The notes: generated by a model not told the origin, from the letters alone. A DNA stretch of 64,000 nucleotides from Bacteroidota bacterium (GCA_013298715.1 JAAFIQ010000016.1:24407-88406), one strand, 5' to 3'. Shown: positions 9,437 through 19,908, counted from the stretch's first letter. Program-made: numbers and translations.

Positions 9437-10450
9437 TTAATTCCCTTTCTCCAAAAACTCATTCAACTCTTCGGTAGTTGTGCTAAACGAAAATACAGAA
9501 CTTACTTGGTAGTAGTTTGCTTTGTCTATACAGCTGTTATATGCATATTTTGCAAAGGCTAGCTTGTCATCATCCATACTGAACAACTTACAAAGTTCTT
9601 GTATTTGCTCAACGCTTAAACATGCATTTTTAGTAGCAACTTTTGCGGTACTCATTTTAGTATCGCTAAATGGTTTATCAGCAATTGTTTTTTTCATTTT
9701 ATCAAAAGCAACACTGTTCATTGCAACCGAACAGCCGCCACCGTTAGCAACTGGATTAGCTGTGGCAGGTGGATTTTGAACTGGCATTGTAGTGTTTTGA
9801 TTAGTGTATTTTGGGTTACCGCTATTAGTGCTCGTTCGGGTGTAACTGCTTGTGGAGCTTATTACCGTTGTACTTGTTGTAGTTTGCATACCAGGATCAT
9901 TAATGTTTACACCTACTCCCATGCCACCAAAGTTTATATTTATACCACCATTACCATTGTTTTGCGTTTGCGTGGTGGTGGTGCTTGTGGTAAATGTTCC
10001 GTTACTAGGCATAGATTCGTTTGGTGGAGCAATGTTAATATTTCCATTATCGTTTGTGTTTAAAGGATTTTCAGAGGTATGGTAAGGAATTGAAGTGATG
10101 TTGTTAGAAGTTGCATTTGCTAATTCTGTTTTTCCAAAATAGCGAATCTTTAATTCTTTTTTCATATTACGTTTGATATTTATACTGTGTTCAAAGCCTT
10201 TTTCAGGATACATATTTTGTTTTAAAGTTGGTAAGGCTTTGTTTTCGAACATAATTCGCAGGTTACAAATTTCAGAATTCAAATCGGTAACTTTAATATT
10301 AGTTTCGGGTTTATCATTCTGCCTAATGCCATTTACGTAGGCGTAAAAAGGGTCACCATCTTCGGCAAAAATTACTACGTTGTAGGTGTTTTGTGCTTTA
10401 GCTGCAAATTGCGCAACTATCACTAATAGAATAAAAGTAAATTTTTTCAT
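9437..10450 (-). CDS. Secreted DUF4476 protein
   Basis: A 337-aa protein with signal peptide (MKKFTFILLVIVAQFAAKAQ). A beta-rich N-terminal domain spans about residues 20-115. A long Thr/Asn/Gly/Ser-rich low-complexity linker covers about 120-240, and the C-terminal helical domain of about 95 residues (from GGGCSVAMN) matches DUF4476. That domain is frequent in exported Bacteroidetes proteins and has no known activity. The linker makes the opposite strand open in two frames, but these are not genes. Confidence 0.75.
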   Translation of the reverse strand: MKKFTFILLVIVAQFAAKAQNTYNVVIFAEDGDPFYAYVNGIRQNDKPETNIKVTDLNSEICNLRIMFENKALPTLKQNMYPEKGFEHSINIKRNMKKELKIRYFGKTELANATSNNITSIPYHTSENPLNTNDNGNINIAPPNESMPSNGTFTTSTTTTQTQNNGNGGININFGGMGVGVNINDPGMQTTTSTTVISSTSSYTRTSTNSGNPKYTNQNTTMPVQNPPATANPVANGGGCSVAMNSVAFDKMKKTIADKPFSDTKMSTAKVATKNACLSVEQIQELCKLFSMDDDKLAFAKYAYNSCIDKANYYQVSSVFSFSTTTEELNEFLEKGN

Positions 10451-10615
10451 ACGTTTTGATTTTAATTGTTTGTAAAACTAAACAAATAATCATGCTAAAA
10501 ATTGAATTTGAATGTTGATTTAACTTTTTATTTGTAAAAAATTGTTACAAAGTTGATTTTAAATAAACTATTTGCTTCTAAACTTATTGAGCACAATCCT
10601 ATAAATTAACCCTGG

Positions 10616-13600
10616 CTATCTTCCTGAAACCACAACAAGTTTTCCATTTTGAATTTTATCTTCTGAGATAATTCTGTAAAAATAGGTCCCAGCACTTAAA
10701 TTATAAGTTTCTAAAGAAATTTTTGAGTCAAATTTCGTTGAAATAATGTCTATCAATTTTCCGTCTACACCGTATAAATAAATTTTTATATCCTTGTTAC
10801 TGTTTCCTTTAACAGTAATGTTTCCTTTGCTAATCACAGGATTTGGGAAAAGGGAAATTAAATTTTCAGTGTTTTGTTTATTCGATTCATTAACAATTAT
10901 TCCTCCGGTAAAATTGATATTATCAACAAAAAGCGATTGGCCATAAGCATTTATATTTCTTAACTTCACAAAAACGTTTGAATTTCCTAAATAAGAAGCT
11001 AAACTTACAGAATCTTTTCGCCACTGAGAAGAGGTTGGCACAAATTGATTTTGAGTTGAAGGGGCAGTGCTGAGCGTAGCTCCTCCTTTTGAATAAACTT
11101 GTGTGTAATTTAAACCACAATCGGTAGAAACAAGAACTTGTAATGTATCCGCGTAATTAGGTGCATATAAAGCATAAGCAACATCAAAGGTTAAAAACGA
11201 ATTTGCTGGACTAACAGCCGACAAATTTACTGGCATAATTATATCAGCGTACTTGGCAGTTTGGGCTATATTAAAATTATCAACCCACATACATTTAGAA
11301 CTTTGACCAAAAGCTCCTAAGGTATTATTTTGCGACCAGGCAAAACTTCCGTTTCCGTCTAAAGACCATCCTGGTTGCAAAAAGTTTGTTTCAAAATTTT
11401 GACTGATACTTCCTGCATTTGGTGAACTAACTATTGAAATAACTAATGTATCGCTGGCCGATACTTGATTTGCATCAGTAACAGTTAGTGTTACCGTATG
11501 ATTACCAACCGAATTAAAAGTTACTGTTGGGTTAGGAATAGAGGATGTAGCAATAGATGCGTTTTGAAAGGTCCAAGCCCATGTAGCGCCTGAATGGTTT
11601 AGCATGGAATAATCATCGAAATAAAAAACATTGCAATTCAAATTTGAACTTAATTTATCTACCGTAATTTTGGCTACTGGCCTAGTAGGGGTTTCGTACA
11701 AGGCACTTTCCCAAATACCTTTACCGTAGCTTGCTAATCTTATTTTCCCGTCTCTGTAAAAAGGGCGTATACCTGTTGCAGAAATACTTGCAGGTAAATT
11801 TGTATTATCTGCAACCCAATTTGGCATATTAAAATTTCTATAAAAACAACTTAAGTTTGTGGCAATGTAAACGCCACCGTTTGTTCCACCAATAGTTTGC
11901 ATAGCTTGTATTGTTTGAGCATTTAATAAACTAGTAGTTTGATTAATCCAGTTTGTACCTCCATTAGTGGATTTATAAATTTTATTCCCGTTACCTCCTT
12001 GTGGATAAGCTATCCAAAGCGCCTGATCGTTTTCAGGATCAATACTCAACAATACAACGTTACTTCCGCCATTAGGAAGCGAAATGGTGCTGGTTGTTAA
12101 CCAATCGTTCGTTGTTCTTACCAAATAGGCACTGCCTGATGTTGGTCTTACCACAATATAGGCCTTATTTGTGTTTGTTCGCGAAATCTCAATCCCTAAA
12201 ACCTTTGTGTTGGCACTAGCTGTATACACCATCGAAAAATTATTTCCACCATCAGTGCTTTTATACAATTTATTTTGATCGCCTAGGTATAGATGGTTGT
12301 AGCAACTTGGGTTAAACTCAATTTCTGATGACTCGCCAAACCAAGCATCTTCATTAATTGTCATTTGAAAGGGTGCACTGGCAACTGAACCACTAATAGT
12401 TGAAGGAATAATTCTACTTCCTACATTGGTTGAGTATACACGGGCCTGGGCCGCTTGGTTACCCGGATTTACATATCCGGAAGCGGGCTCACCACCACCC
12501 AAATCTAAAAATTCTCCTGCCGGAAAACCTTCAGCGTAAACATCCACACCGTTATGAAAAGTTCCGCCAATTAAAATATCTCTGTTCCAACCAGAACCAA
12601 ATCCCCAAAAATCAGTTCCATTTACGCCATCCATTTTAAATTGAGGTTGGGTATTAAATAAATCTGAAGATTTATAAATTCCACCATCGGTTGTTGCCCA
12701 ATAAGTATTTCCAAAAGCTCTAAAGTCTTGCATATCTACGTGCATAGGATTATAATTACCACAAGAATAATTATAAATACATTGAAAGGATTGCCCACCA
12801 TTGCTAGAACGCCACATACCTATACCACCTACTAACAACTCATTAGCATTGGTGTTTGAAGCCATAATTGCACAGTTGTAAAAACCTTGATTAAAGCCCC
12901 CGCTTACTGGGTTTGAAGAAATTAAATTAGGATGTGTTGTGGCATTATATGGAGCTCCATCGTAACCCATAGTATTTGCCCACGTTAAACCACCGTCATT
13001 ACTTGCATACACACCAATAAACCCGTTATCACCTGGTTTAGAATCTCCAATCAAAAAAGCGTAAATTCTATTCGTGTTTGCATTACTTACTGCTATCCTT
13101 GCCCCTTCTACAGTTCTGGCAGGGTTTGTAGATGTATACCAACCATTGGTTTGAACAGTCCATGTTAATCCTGCATCCGCCGAAATAAGAAATTGATGTG
13201 TATTGGTGGCTGTATTTGTTCTTATGGTATAGTTTGTATTAGGACTTCCAGGCTTGGCTTTAATATCAAAACATGCATTTGAGAGTACTTGATTCCAGGT
13301 TGAGCCACCATCCGCTGTTCGGTAAATGCCCTCTTTACCAGCAACCATAACAATTTGTGGATCAGTTGTGTTAATAAATAATTCCGCTGGGTTTTCCATA
13401 TAGCCAGATAAAGGGATGTTGCTGTTGAAAATTGAAGCCCATGTATTACCACCATTTATTGTTTTGTAAATAATACTACCAGCACCAACGTAAACAATGT
13501 TAGGATCGGTAGGGTGAACTGCCAAAGCATTAATACCTATATTGGCTGTTATAGCCTGTGGTGTTTCTGGAGTAACTAAAGTCATTGACACATTAAACCA

Positions 13601-14119
13601 ATTATCTCCACCGTCAATACTTTTATAAACCTCACCAGGCTCTGTACCGCAATACATAACGTTAGGCGAACCATTACACCTACCAATTGTGTATACGTTT
13701 GCTTGTGCTCCGCTCTGTAAAACACCTCCAGGCTCATAATTTTTAAACGGGCCTAGTGGCGTCCAATTGCCAATCTGCTTGGCCTTAGAGGAAGTTTGCA
13801 AACTTTTAATCTGATTTGCAAAATTTGGCAACTCTTGTAATTTGTTTTTGTCGATAAAGCCATCATTATTCAAGTATGGATTAATAGCTCTTCTCCAGCG
13901 CTTATAATACTGTGTATACTGCGATTTTTTGTAAGGCGTTTCGCGAAAATAGGATTGATACTTTTTATCAACCTCATACACATTTGGATTTTCTGAATAC
14001 ATTAACTTTGCCCATTCTGGTGCATTTTTATATAAATCGCTGTATTTATTTATTTCTGAAAATTGCCCGTAACTAAATGCAACGAGACTTAAACAAAATA
14101 GGAGTAGTAATTTTTTCAT
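10616..14119 (-). CDS. Large secreted T9SS cargo protein with BNR/sialidase-like repeats, PKD domain and type A sorting domain
   Basis: A 1167-aa exported protein. The start is taken as the ATG at 14119 (MKKLLLLFCLSLVAFSYGQ), which gives a clean signal peptide. A TTG five codons upstream is less likely. Residues of about 120-820 contain many beta-propeller repeats of the BNR type (YKSIDGGDNW, YKTINGGNTW, YRTADGGSTW and similar). A PKD-like domain follows (SVGNHTVTLTVTD), then a jelly-roll-like segment. The last 75-80 residues form the T9SS type A sorting domain (LFPNPV, GxLI, LSAGTYFYRI). It is expected to be exported by the GldKLMN machinery encoded at 40.8-45.8 kb and cleaved at the surface. 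Substrate unknown. Confidence 0.85.
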   Translation of the reverse strand: MKKLLLLFCLSLVAFSYGQFSEINKYSDLYKNAPEWAKLMYSENPNVYEVDKKYQSYFRETPYKKSQYTQYYKRWRRAINPYLNNDGFIDKNKLQELPNFANQIKSLQTSSKAKQIGNWTPLGPFKNYEPGGVLQSGAQANVYTIGRCNGSPNVMYCGTEPGEVYKSIDGGDNWFNVSMTLVTPETPQAITANIGINALAVHPTDPNIVYVGAGSIIYKTINGGNTWASIFNSNIPLSGYMENPAELFINTTDPQIVMVAGKEGIYRTADGGSTWNQVLSNACFDIKAKPGSPNTNYTIRTNTATNTHQFLISADAGLTWTVQTNGWYTSTNPARTVEGARIAVSNANTNRIYAFLIGDSKPGDNGFIGVYASNDGGLTWANTMGYDGAPYNATTHPNLISSNPVSGGFNQGFYNCAIMASNTNANELLVGGIGMWRSSNGGQSFQCIYNYSCGNYNPMHVDMQDFRAFGNTYWATTDGGIYKSSDLFNTQPQFKMDGVNGTDFWGFGSGWNRDILIGGTFHNGVDVYAEGFPAGEFLDLGGGEPASGYVNPGNQAAQARVYSTNVGSRIIPSTISGSVASAPFQMTINEDAWFGESSEIEFNPSCYNHLYLGDQNKLYKSTDGGNNFSMVYTASANTKVLGIEISRTNTNKAYIVVRPTSGSAYLVRTTNDWLTTSTISLPNGGSNVVLLSIDPENDQALWIAYPQGGNGNKIYKSTNGGTNWINQTTSLLNAQTIQAMQTIGGTNGGVYIATNLSCFYRNFNMPNWVADNTNLPASISATGIRPFYRDGKIRLASYGKGIWESALYETPTRPVAKITVDKLSSNLNCNVFYFDDYSMLNHSGATWAWTFQNASIATSSIPNPTVTFNSVGNHTVTLTVTDANQVSASDTLVISIVSSPNAGSISQNFETNFLQPGWSLDGNGSFAWSQNNTLGAFGQSSKCMWVDNFNIAQTAKYADIIMPVNLSAVSPANSFLTFDVAYALYAPNYADTLQVLVSTDCGLNYTQVYSKGGATLSTAPSTQNQFVPTSSQWRKDSVSLASYLGNSNVFVKLRNINAYGQSLFVDNINFTGGIIVNESNKQNTENLISLFPNPVISKGNITVKGNSNKDIKIYLYGVDGKLIDIISTKFDSKISLETYNLSAGTYFYRIISEDKIQNGKLVVVSGR

Positions 14120-14448
14120 TCTTCTATTATTCAATTTTAATTAGTGCTAATTAGATTTATAAAGATAGTTTCTTTTCGATTTCAAAGCAAGAAGTGCTAT
14201 CGTTAACAGAAATATTTTAGGAAAAAAATTATACAAGCACCAAAATTTTATACCAAGATGAAGTATATTTTAACCGCATTTAGAAAGTAGAAGTCGAGTT
14301 ATAGACGAACTATCTGTCATATTGCGGGTTATCCTGATTTAGCAACTCTTAGGATTTCTTACCAAGGATTTTTCTGGGAATTCTTACAGTTGCTTAATCA
14401 TAGACAGTTCTTTTTCGGAACCGTTTGTTAAGGGTTTAGGGATTAAAA
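14120..14448. other. Intergenic stretch without a recognised gene
   Basis: About 330 bp between the secreted-protein gene and the GAPDH terminator. No convincing open frame, RNA gene or strong repeat was seen. It should carry the promoter of the secreted-protein gene, but no good TTG / TAnnTTTG pair was found. Confidence 0.4.
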
Positions 14449-14450
14449 CA

Positions 14451-14480
14451 AAAAACGCCTATCTTTTTTAGAGATAAGCG
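14451..14480 (-). terminator. Rho-independent terminator of the GAPDH gene
   Basis: Stem cgcctatc (14456-14463) pairs with gataagcg (14473-14480) around a 9-nt loop. On the minus strand the stem is followed by six T residues. It lies 22 bp past the GAPDH stop. Confidence 0.8.
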
Positions 14481-14501
14481 CTCTTAAATCAAAAAAAATG
14501 A

Positions 14502-15965
14502 TTAATAATATACTGGTCTTCTAACCTCGCTAATGTGTTTGCTAAAGCGTATTACTTGACGTGTGTAACCATACTCATTATCATACCAAACATAAAGTAC
14601 TATGCTTTTTTTATCGGGCGAAATAATTGTTGCTTGACTATCAAACACGCTTGGGCAAGGGTTTCCAATAACATCGGTACTTACTAACTCATTGCTAAAT
14701 GCGTATTGAATTTGTTCTACCAAACTTCCTTCTAAAGCATACTTACGAATTATTTCATTTACTTCATCGCGTGTAACTTCTTTATTAATATTTAAATTTA
14801 ATATTGCTAAGCTTACATTTGGGGTTGGTACACGTACCGAGTTTGCTGTAAATTTTCCGGCCAAATGTGGTAATACTTTTTTCAAAGCGCTTTCGGCACC
14901 AGTTTCGGTAATAACCATATTTAAAGCAGCGCTGCGTCCGCGGCGGTATTTTTTATGATAGTTATCTAATAAATTCTGATCGTTTGTATACGAGTGAACC
15001 GTTTCAATATGTCCTTTTTGTATGCCTAATTCTTTATCTATTACATATAAAATTGGCATAATAGCGTTAGTGGTACAACTTGCCGCCGAAAATATTTTTT
15101 GTGTTTTTAAATCAATCGTTTGATGATTTACCCCATGCACTACATTAGGAACATCGCCTTTAGCGGGTGCAGTTAATAACACTTTATCAATTCCTTTTGC
15201 ATTTAAATGGCGACTTAATTCTTTGTCATCTCTAAAAACACCAGTGTTATCAATTAACAAGGCATTATCAATTCCGTAAGCACTATAATCCACATCCTCA
15301 GGATTTTTAGAATCAATCATGTGAACCTTGTGCCCATTGATGATTAAGGCTTTGTTTTCTAAGTCTTCAATTACAGTTCCTGGAAAAGGGCCATGAACAG
15401 AGTCTGTGCGTAATAAATCTGCCCGTTTTACAATCTCTTCATCGCTGTTACCTCTCGTTACAATTGCACGCAAGCGTAATTGTTCTCCTTTACCTGCAAG
15501 TGTAATTAACTCACGAGCGGCCAAACGACCAATTCTACCAAAACCAAATAGCACAACATCTTTAGGTGTTACCGTGGTATTGGAGTTAATTAAATCTTTT
15601 AATTTGTTTGCAATAAAATCAGCACTTGACTTAAAGTTATTTTTTTCTTGGTGCCATTCGTAAGCTAATTTTCCAATATCTATGCGGCTTGCACCAACAT
15701 TAGAATTTAAAATGTCGTTAGCTAACATTACGGTATCATATACTGTTATTGGTTTTTTTACAATATTTTTAGCATACAAGTGTAAGTTCATAATTTCGCT
15801 GGCACTTCTATCAAACAATTGATTTCTAAATAAAATAAGTTCAATAGATTTCTCGAACCAAAGTTTACCAACTGCACTAATCAAATCAATGGCGGCTTTT
15901 TCGTGTTGAATCCAATCGTTTAATTGGGTTTTGTAATCGGCGTTTACTTTCTCTAATGATTCCAT
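14502..15965 (-). CDS. gap: Glyceraldehyde-3-phosphate dehydrogenase, long form with N-terminal extension
   Basis: A 487-aa GAPDH. The NAD-binding start GFGRIG is at residues 141-146, and the active-site Cys297 sits in SCTTNAI. The C-terminal WYDNEYGYTRQV motif completes the catalytic domain. Ordinary GAPDH is about 335 aa. The extra 130 residues at the N-terminus are helical and charged, with no recognisable domain. This long form is known in Bacteroidetes, where it replaces or accompanies the short glycolytic enzyme. A TACTTTTG element (15981-15988, minus strand) may be its -7 box. A good terminator follows, so it is probably transcribed alone. Confidence 0.9.
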   Translation of the reverse strand: MESLEKVNADYKTQLNDWIQHEKAAIDLISAVGKLWFEKSIELILFRNQLFDRSASEIMNLHLYAKNIVKKPITVYDTVMLANDILNSNVGASRIDIGKLAYEWHQEKNNFKSSADFIANKLKDLINSNTTVTPKDVVLFGFGRIGRLAARELITLAGKGEQLRLRAIVTRGNSDEEIVKRADLLRTDSVHGPFPGTVIEDLENKALIINGHKVHMIDSKNPEDVDYSAYGIDNALLIDNTGVFRDDKELSRHLNAKGIDKVLLTAPAKGDVPNVVHGVNHQTIDLKTQKIFSAASCTTNAIMPILYVIDKELGIQKGHIETVHSYTNDQNLLDNYHKKYRRGRSAALNMVITETGAESALKKVLPHLAGKFTANSVRVPTPNVSLAILNLNINKEVTRDEVNEIIRKYALEGSLVEQIQYAFSNELVSTDVIGNPCPSVFDSQATIISPDKKSIVLYVWYDNEYGYTRQVIRFSKHISEVRRPVYY

Positions 15966-15980
15966 GTTTTAAAATTTGCC

Positions 15981-15988
15981 CAAAAGTA
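15981..15988 (-). promoter_or_regulatory. Candidate -7 element of the GAPDH promoter
   Basis: TACTTTTG on the minus strand fits TAnnTTTG. No TTG was found at the usual upstream distance, and the element lies only 15 bp from the ATG, so support is partial. Confidence 0.4.
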
Positions 15989-16101
15989 ATAAATTTGACT
16001 TTGTTTGAGCTGAAAATGTTAATAAACTAACAAAACTTTCTTAACACGTTTTATAAATATTCAAGTTTTTTAAAACCATAATTTTTTAATTTTACCTTCT
16101 T

Positions 16102-16557
16102 ATGATTCAAAGAAAACAAACTTTATTTTTAGCTGGTGGCGCTTTGCTTTCTCTACTATTATTATTCGTTCCAAACCATGTTGTTACTTTACAAAAAATG
16201 AATTACAGTTTATGTTTAATGCCTCCAACAACTCCAGATTTTATTGGTACTTTAGGGTTTAATACCGCAGTAGCAATTAATTTTTTAATGATGGTGCTAA
16301 GTTTTTTAGCCATTTTTTTATATAAGAAACGTGAGTTACAGGTTAAGTTAAGCTATGGCATTTGTTTACTTGGTCTGGTTTTGGCAGCTATGTGCCAATT
16401 TTGTCCCTTTGTGGTTATAGATGAACAAGTATCAGGAGTTAAAAATACTTTTGTAGGACTATTTATTGGATTGAGTATAGCGCTTTTTGGCTTTATGGCT
16501 CAATTTTTTATTAAAAAAGACATTGAATTGTTAAAAAGTGCCGATAGAATTAGATAA
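16102..16557 (+). CDS. DUF4293 family four-TM membrane protein
   Basis: A 151-aa integral membrane protein that opens with MIQRKQTLFLAGGALLSLLL, the typical DUF4293 start. Four hydrophobic helices are seen (about residues 7-24, 55-72, 80-98 and 115-135), with a soluble loop between the first two. The family is restricted to Bacteroidetes and has no known function. It is divergent from the GAPDH gene and precedes the M23 peptidase gene on the same strand by 55 bp. Confidence 0.8.
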   Translation: MIQRKQTLFLAGGALLSLLLLFVPNHVVTLQKMNYSLCLMPPTTPDFIGTLGFNTAVAINFLMMVLSFLAIFLYKKRELQVKLSYGICLLGLVLAAMCQFCPFVVIDEQVSGVKNTFVGLFIGLSIALFGFMAQFFIKKDIELLKSADRIR

Positions 16558-16612
16558 TTTGTTGGATTTAACTTTCTAGTAACCAATCTTTTTCTATTTT
16601 TATGGCTTTCTA

Positions 16613-17560
16613 TTGAAGAAAGTTATTAACATACTCTATTTAATTACTGTAATTGGAATTACTCACCATAATTCTTATGCAACTAATTTTGTTAATAATG
16701 ACAGCATTAGAGGCTATAAACTCATTACAAAATTAAGATTGGTAAAGTTGATAGATTCTGTTTTGGAATTAGAAGAGGTTACCTGTAAAGAATTAGATGA
16801 ATTGAATTATTACGCAAGTGTATTGGCTTCTTCTAAAACGGATTCGGTAAAAATTTTCGATAATTTAAGCGAATTAAGCATTTATTCAAAAGCAGATGAA
16901 ACCGTTTTGTTTCCTACCGTTGCATTGGATAGTTTGCCATCGAGCTTTGAGTTAATATTAGAAAATAATTATTTGAGTTTTTATAATTCTCCGTGCAAAG
17001 GAATTGTAACAAGTAATTTTGGTTGGCGTGATGGTCGCATGCACAAAGGAATTGATATTGATTTAAAAAGAGGGGATCCTGTAACCGCAGCGTTTGATGG
17101 CAAAGTGCGTGTTGCAAGGCGGCAAGGTGGTTTTGGAAATGTAGTTATTTTGGTGCATCCAAATGGATTAGAAACTGTTTATGCACATTTACATAAACTA
17201 AAAGTAAAACCTGGCGATGCTGTTTTAAGCGGACAAACTATAGGTTTGGGCGGAAACACAGGGCATAGCAGAGGGAATCATTTACACTTTGAAATGCGTT
17301 ACAAAGGGCATCCAATAAACCCAGGGGCGGTGTTATCGTTTACTGAGCATAAGGTATTTTATAGTACCATAACATTAAAGGTGAGAAAAACTGGTTTATG
17401 CGCCTTCCCAAGCAATTCGAGTGTGCATGAGGTTGCGCGCGGTGATAGCTGGCATTTAATTGCAAATAAGTATGGCTTAAGCACTAAGGAATTAATGGCA
17501 CTTAACGGAATTGGCAAACGTTATTATTTAAAGGTTGGGCAGTTAATCAGGGTTAACTAG
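16613..17560 (+). CDS. M23 (LytM-type) metallopeptidase with C-terminal LysM domain
   Basis: A 315-aa exported peptidoglycan endopeptidase candidate. The zinc ligands are visible: His144 and Asp148 in MHKGIDID, and His225 in NHLHFEM with His223 nearby. AHLH (191-194) matches the second M23 motif. Residues of about 270-315 are a LysM peptidoglycan-binding domain (ARGDSWHLIANKYGLS, LKVGQLIRV). The signal peptide begins at a TTG codon (16613). An ATG 10 nt earlier is followed by a stop in its own frame, and the next Met is inside the catalytic domain. TTG is therefore the likely start. It probably cleaves crosslinks during cell-wall growth or division. Confidence 0.85.
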   Translation: MKKVINILYLITVIGITHHNSYATNFVNNDSIRGYKLITKLRLVKLIDSVLELEEVTCKELDELNYYASVLASSKTDSVKIFDNLSELSIYSKADETVLFPTVALDSLPSSFELILENNYLSFYNSPCKGIVTSNFGWRDGRMHKGIDIDLKRGDPVTAAFDGKVRVARRQGGFGNVVILVHPNGLETVYAHLHKLKVKPGDAVLSGQTIGLGGNTGHSRGNHLHFEMRYKGHPINPGAVLSFTEHKVFYSTITLKVRKTGLCAFPSNSSVHEVARGDSWHLIANKYGLSTKELMALNGIGKRYYLKVGQLIRVN

Positions 17561-17884
17561 TGGTTTTGAGAGGAGCACTTATTGCTAAGAAGCATTTTAA
17601 ATCGCATATTCAAAGTTGAAAAGGTTAATTAAATTATAGAGAACGGTTGGATTTCATTAGCCATTTAGGTAACAACCTCTCGAATCTAAATTGAAGGAAT
17701 TTCAATATAAGAGCACTGCCTCAAGAATTTATTCCTCTTATTTTTTTATGACCTGTAATTCACCAAGAAAGAAAAACGTTTATAATCCAAAGCTGAAGTA
17801 TTATTTCACTTTCTCTAATTTCAGTAATATTAAAACTGCGGAATTGCTTTGATTCGCTAACTTAAATTTTTAATTTCGTAAACT
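17561..17884. other. Intergenic stretch upstream of the sensor kinase
   Basis: About 320 bp without a convincing gene. A possible promoter ends it: TTG near 17851, a 19-bp spacer and TAATTTCG, one base off TAnnTTTG, only a few bases before the ATG at 17885. Confidence 0.35.
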
Positions 17885-19852
17885 ATGTTTCATAAAAAGA
17901 TAAAAATCAAAACAGCGTCGTTTCAGCATTTATTAATTTATTTTTCTTTTATTTTTCTGTGCGGTAGTATTAAATCGCAATCTGTTGCAGATAGTTTGAT
18001 AGCTGTTGTTAACTCAAAAAACATTACTGATACAATAAAAATTAAGCTATATGGGGATATTGTTTGGGAATCAATGTCGAATAACATTGAGCAATCTGTT
18101 GAGTACGCCAAGAAAGCGCTAATCCTTTCAAAAAAATTAAATAGAAAATCAGATATCGCTCAGGCAGAGAGCGACCTTGGAAACGTGTATAACCGACAAA
18201 GCTTTTTTGACTCAGCCTTAGTGCATTATAAAAATTCGTTGGTGCTAAGAAAGGAGTTAAACCAAGCCAAAAAAGTGGCAGGAGTTTATGCCAACATTTC
18301 AACTATTTACCTGCGCCAAAGTAAATTTTCAGAGGCTCTTGAGTTAAATTTTGATGCATTAAAACTTTTTGAAAAAATAAATGATGAAGTCAATCAAGCA
18401 TCCACACTTGGCAATATTGGAATTATTTATGAAGAATTGGACCAGTTACAACTAGCAGAAGAATTTGCATTAAAGGCTTTGAACCTATCAAAAAAAACTA
18501 AATCGTCGTTACTCGAAGGAAGTGTGCTTGTTCTGCTAGGTGGATTAAAATATGACCAAGCCGTTAAATACGATTCTATAGTTGTTCATACTTTAAAACT
18601 AGATACAGCACTAAACTATTTACTGGATGCTGAAAAAATATTTGAAGCATTTAACTCGGATTATAAATTAAGCTCAGTGCACAATAATATTGGTAGAATT
18701 TATGCCATTCAAAAAAAATACCCTAAGGCACTTGTTTATTATTCAAAAGCTTTAAAAGAACGAGAAAAAGTGAATGATTTATTTGGTGTAGGGCTTTGTT
18801 ATTTGAACATTGGGAACATTTTAAGAAATCAAAACAAATTAGAAGAAAGTATTCTTTACCACAAAAAGAGCGTTGCAATTTTTATAGAACTTAAAAGCTA
18901 TATTAACATTAAACAAGTTTATGGTAATTTGGCCATAATTTATGAGAGCAAAAAAGAGTATGCTACTGCTTTAAAATACATACAGCTTTATAGTGCTTAC
19001 AAAGATTCGATTTACAACGAAACAAACGCCAAAAAAATGGCAGAAATGCAAACACTTTATGAAACTGAAAAGAAAGAAAACGAAAACCAACGATTGGTGC
19101 AAGAAAATAAAATTAGTAAACTTGAAATAAATAACTCCAACCAAAAAATTGAAAAAAGAAATCAATTAATTATCCTTTTAATTGTTAGTTTATTATTTGT
19201 TATCAGTATTGTGCTTTGGCAAGTTAATAGAGTGCGGTTAAGAAAACAACAAGCCGAAATAGAAACTAATAAGCGCATACAAATTGAAAAAGAAAAAATA
19301 TCTAGAGACTTGCACGATAGTGTTGGTGGGCAACTCTCTTTTGTTTTGTATTCGTTAGAAGACGATGAGTTGATTAAAAACAAAAGTTCGTTAAACAACA
19401 TTGCTAACTCAGTACGAAACGTTATAGCCGATTTACGGCAAACCATTTGGGCCATGAGCGATGACAAATTGAGTTTACAAAGCATGAGCGATAAACTTAA
19501 AGTTTATACCCGAAATTTATTTAGTAACAAAAAAGTAAAAATTACGTTTGAAGAAGATATTCCCGAAACTTACTTTAGAAGTTCATTAGTAATCTTAAAT
19601 CTTTTCAGAGCTTGTCAAGAAATTATTAATAATGCTTACAAGCATTCGCAATGCGACAGTATAACTTTAAAAATTAGTTATGCTACTCAAATTGAAATAG
19701 AGATTTTAGATAATGGCGTTGGTTTAAATTCTTCTAACTCAAATACAAGTGGCTATGGCTTAGGTAATATTAAACACCGTATTAACGAAATAAATGGAAA
19801 CCTTATCATTAAAAGTGAGACTGGAGAAACCTGTTTTAAAATTACGGTTTAG
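17885..19852 (+). CDS. TPR-containing sensor histidine kinase (HisKA_3/NarL type), orphan
   Basis: A 655-aa protein with an N-terminal signal/anchor helix (about 13-30). Tetratricopeptide repeats fill about 60-375 (pairs such as GNVYNRQSFFDSALVHYKNS). A coiled stretch precedes a membrane helix at about 428-446. The HisKA_3 phosphoacceptor is His477 in SRDLHDSVGGQL, and the HATPase domain has the N-box EIINNAYKHS plus G-boxes DNGVGL and GYGLGNI. The TPRs would lie in the periplasm and sense a ligand or partner. No response-regulator gene is adjacent. Such orphan kinases usually act on LuxR/NarL-type regulators encoded elsewhere. Confidence 0.9.
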   Translation: MFHKKIKIKTASFQHLLIYFSFIFLCGSIKSQSVADSLIAVVNSKNITDTIKIKLYGDIVWESMSNNIEQSVEYAKKALILSKKLNRKSDIAQAESDLGNVYNRQSFFDSALVHYKNSLVLRKELNQAKKVAGVYANISTIYLRQSKFSEALELNFDALKLFEKINDEVNQASTLGNIGIIYEELDQLQLAEEFALKALNLSKKTKSSLLEGSVLVLLGGLKYDQAVKYDSIVVHTLKLDTALNYLLDAEKIFEAFNSDYKLSSVHNNIGRIYAIQKKYPKALVYYSKALKEREKVNDLFGVGLCYLNIGNILRNQNKLEESILYHKKSVAIFIELKSYINIKQVYGNLAIIYESKKEYATALKYIQLYSAYKDSIYNETNAKKMAEMQTLYETEKKENENQRLVQENKISKLEINNSNQKIEKRNQLIILLIVSLLFVISIVLWQVNRVRLRKQQAEIETNKRIQIEKEKISRDLHDSVGGQLSFVLYSLEDDELIKNKSSLNNIANSVRNVIADLRQTIWAMSDDKLSLQSMSDKLKVYTRNLFSNKKVKITFEEDIPETYFRSSLVILNLFRACQEIINNAYKHSQCDSITLKISYATQIEIEILDNGVGLNSSNSNTSGYGLGNIKHRINEINGNLIIKSETGETCFKITV

Positions 19853-19908
19853 AAATCACTAGTAATCAAAATTTCTAAAGGCAATAACTTCTTTATTCAA
19901 TCTAACCA

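Noticed and set aside
9776..10085. Two overlapping frames opposite the DUF4476 gene
   Set aside because: They arise from the Thr/Asn-rich linker of the real gene; no start signals or family resemblance.
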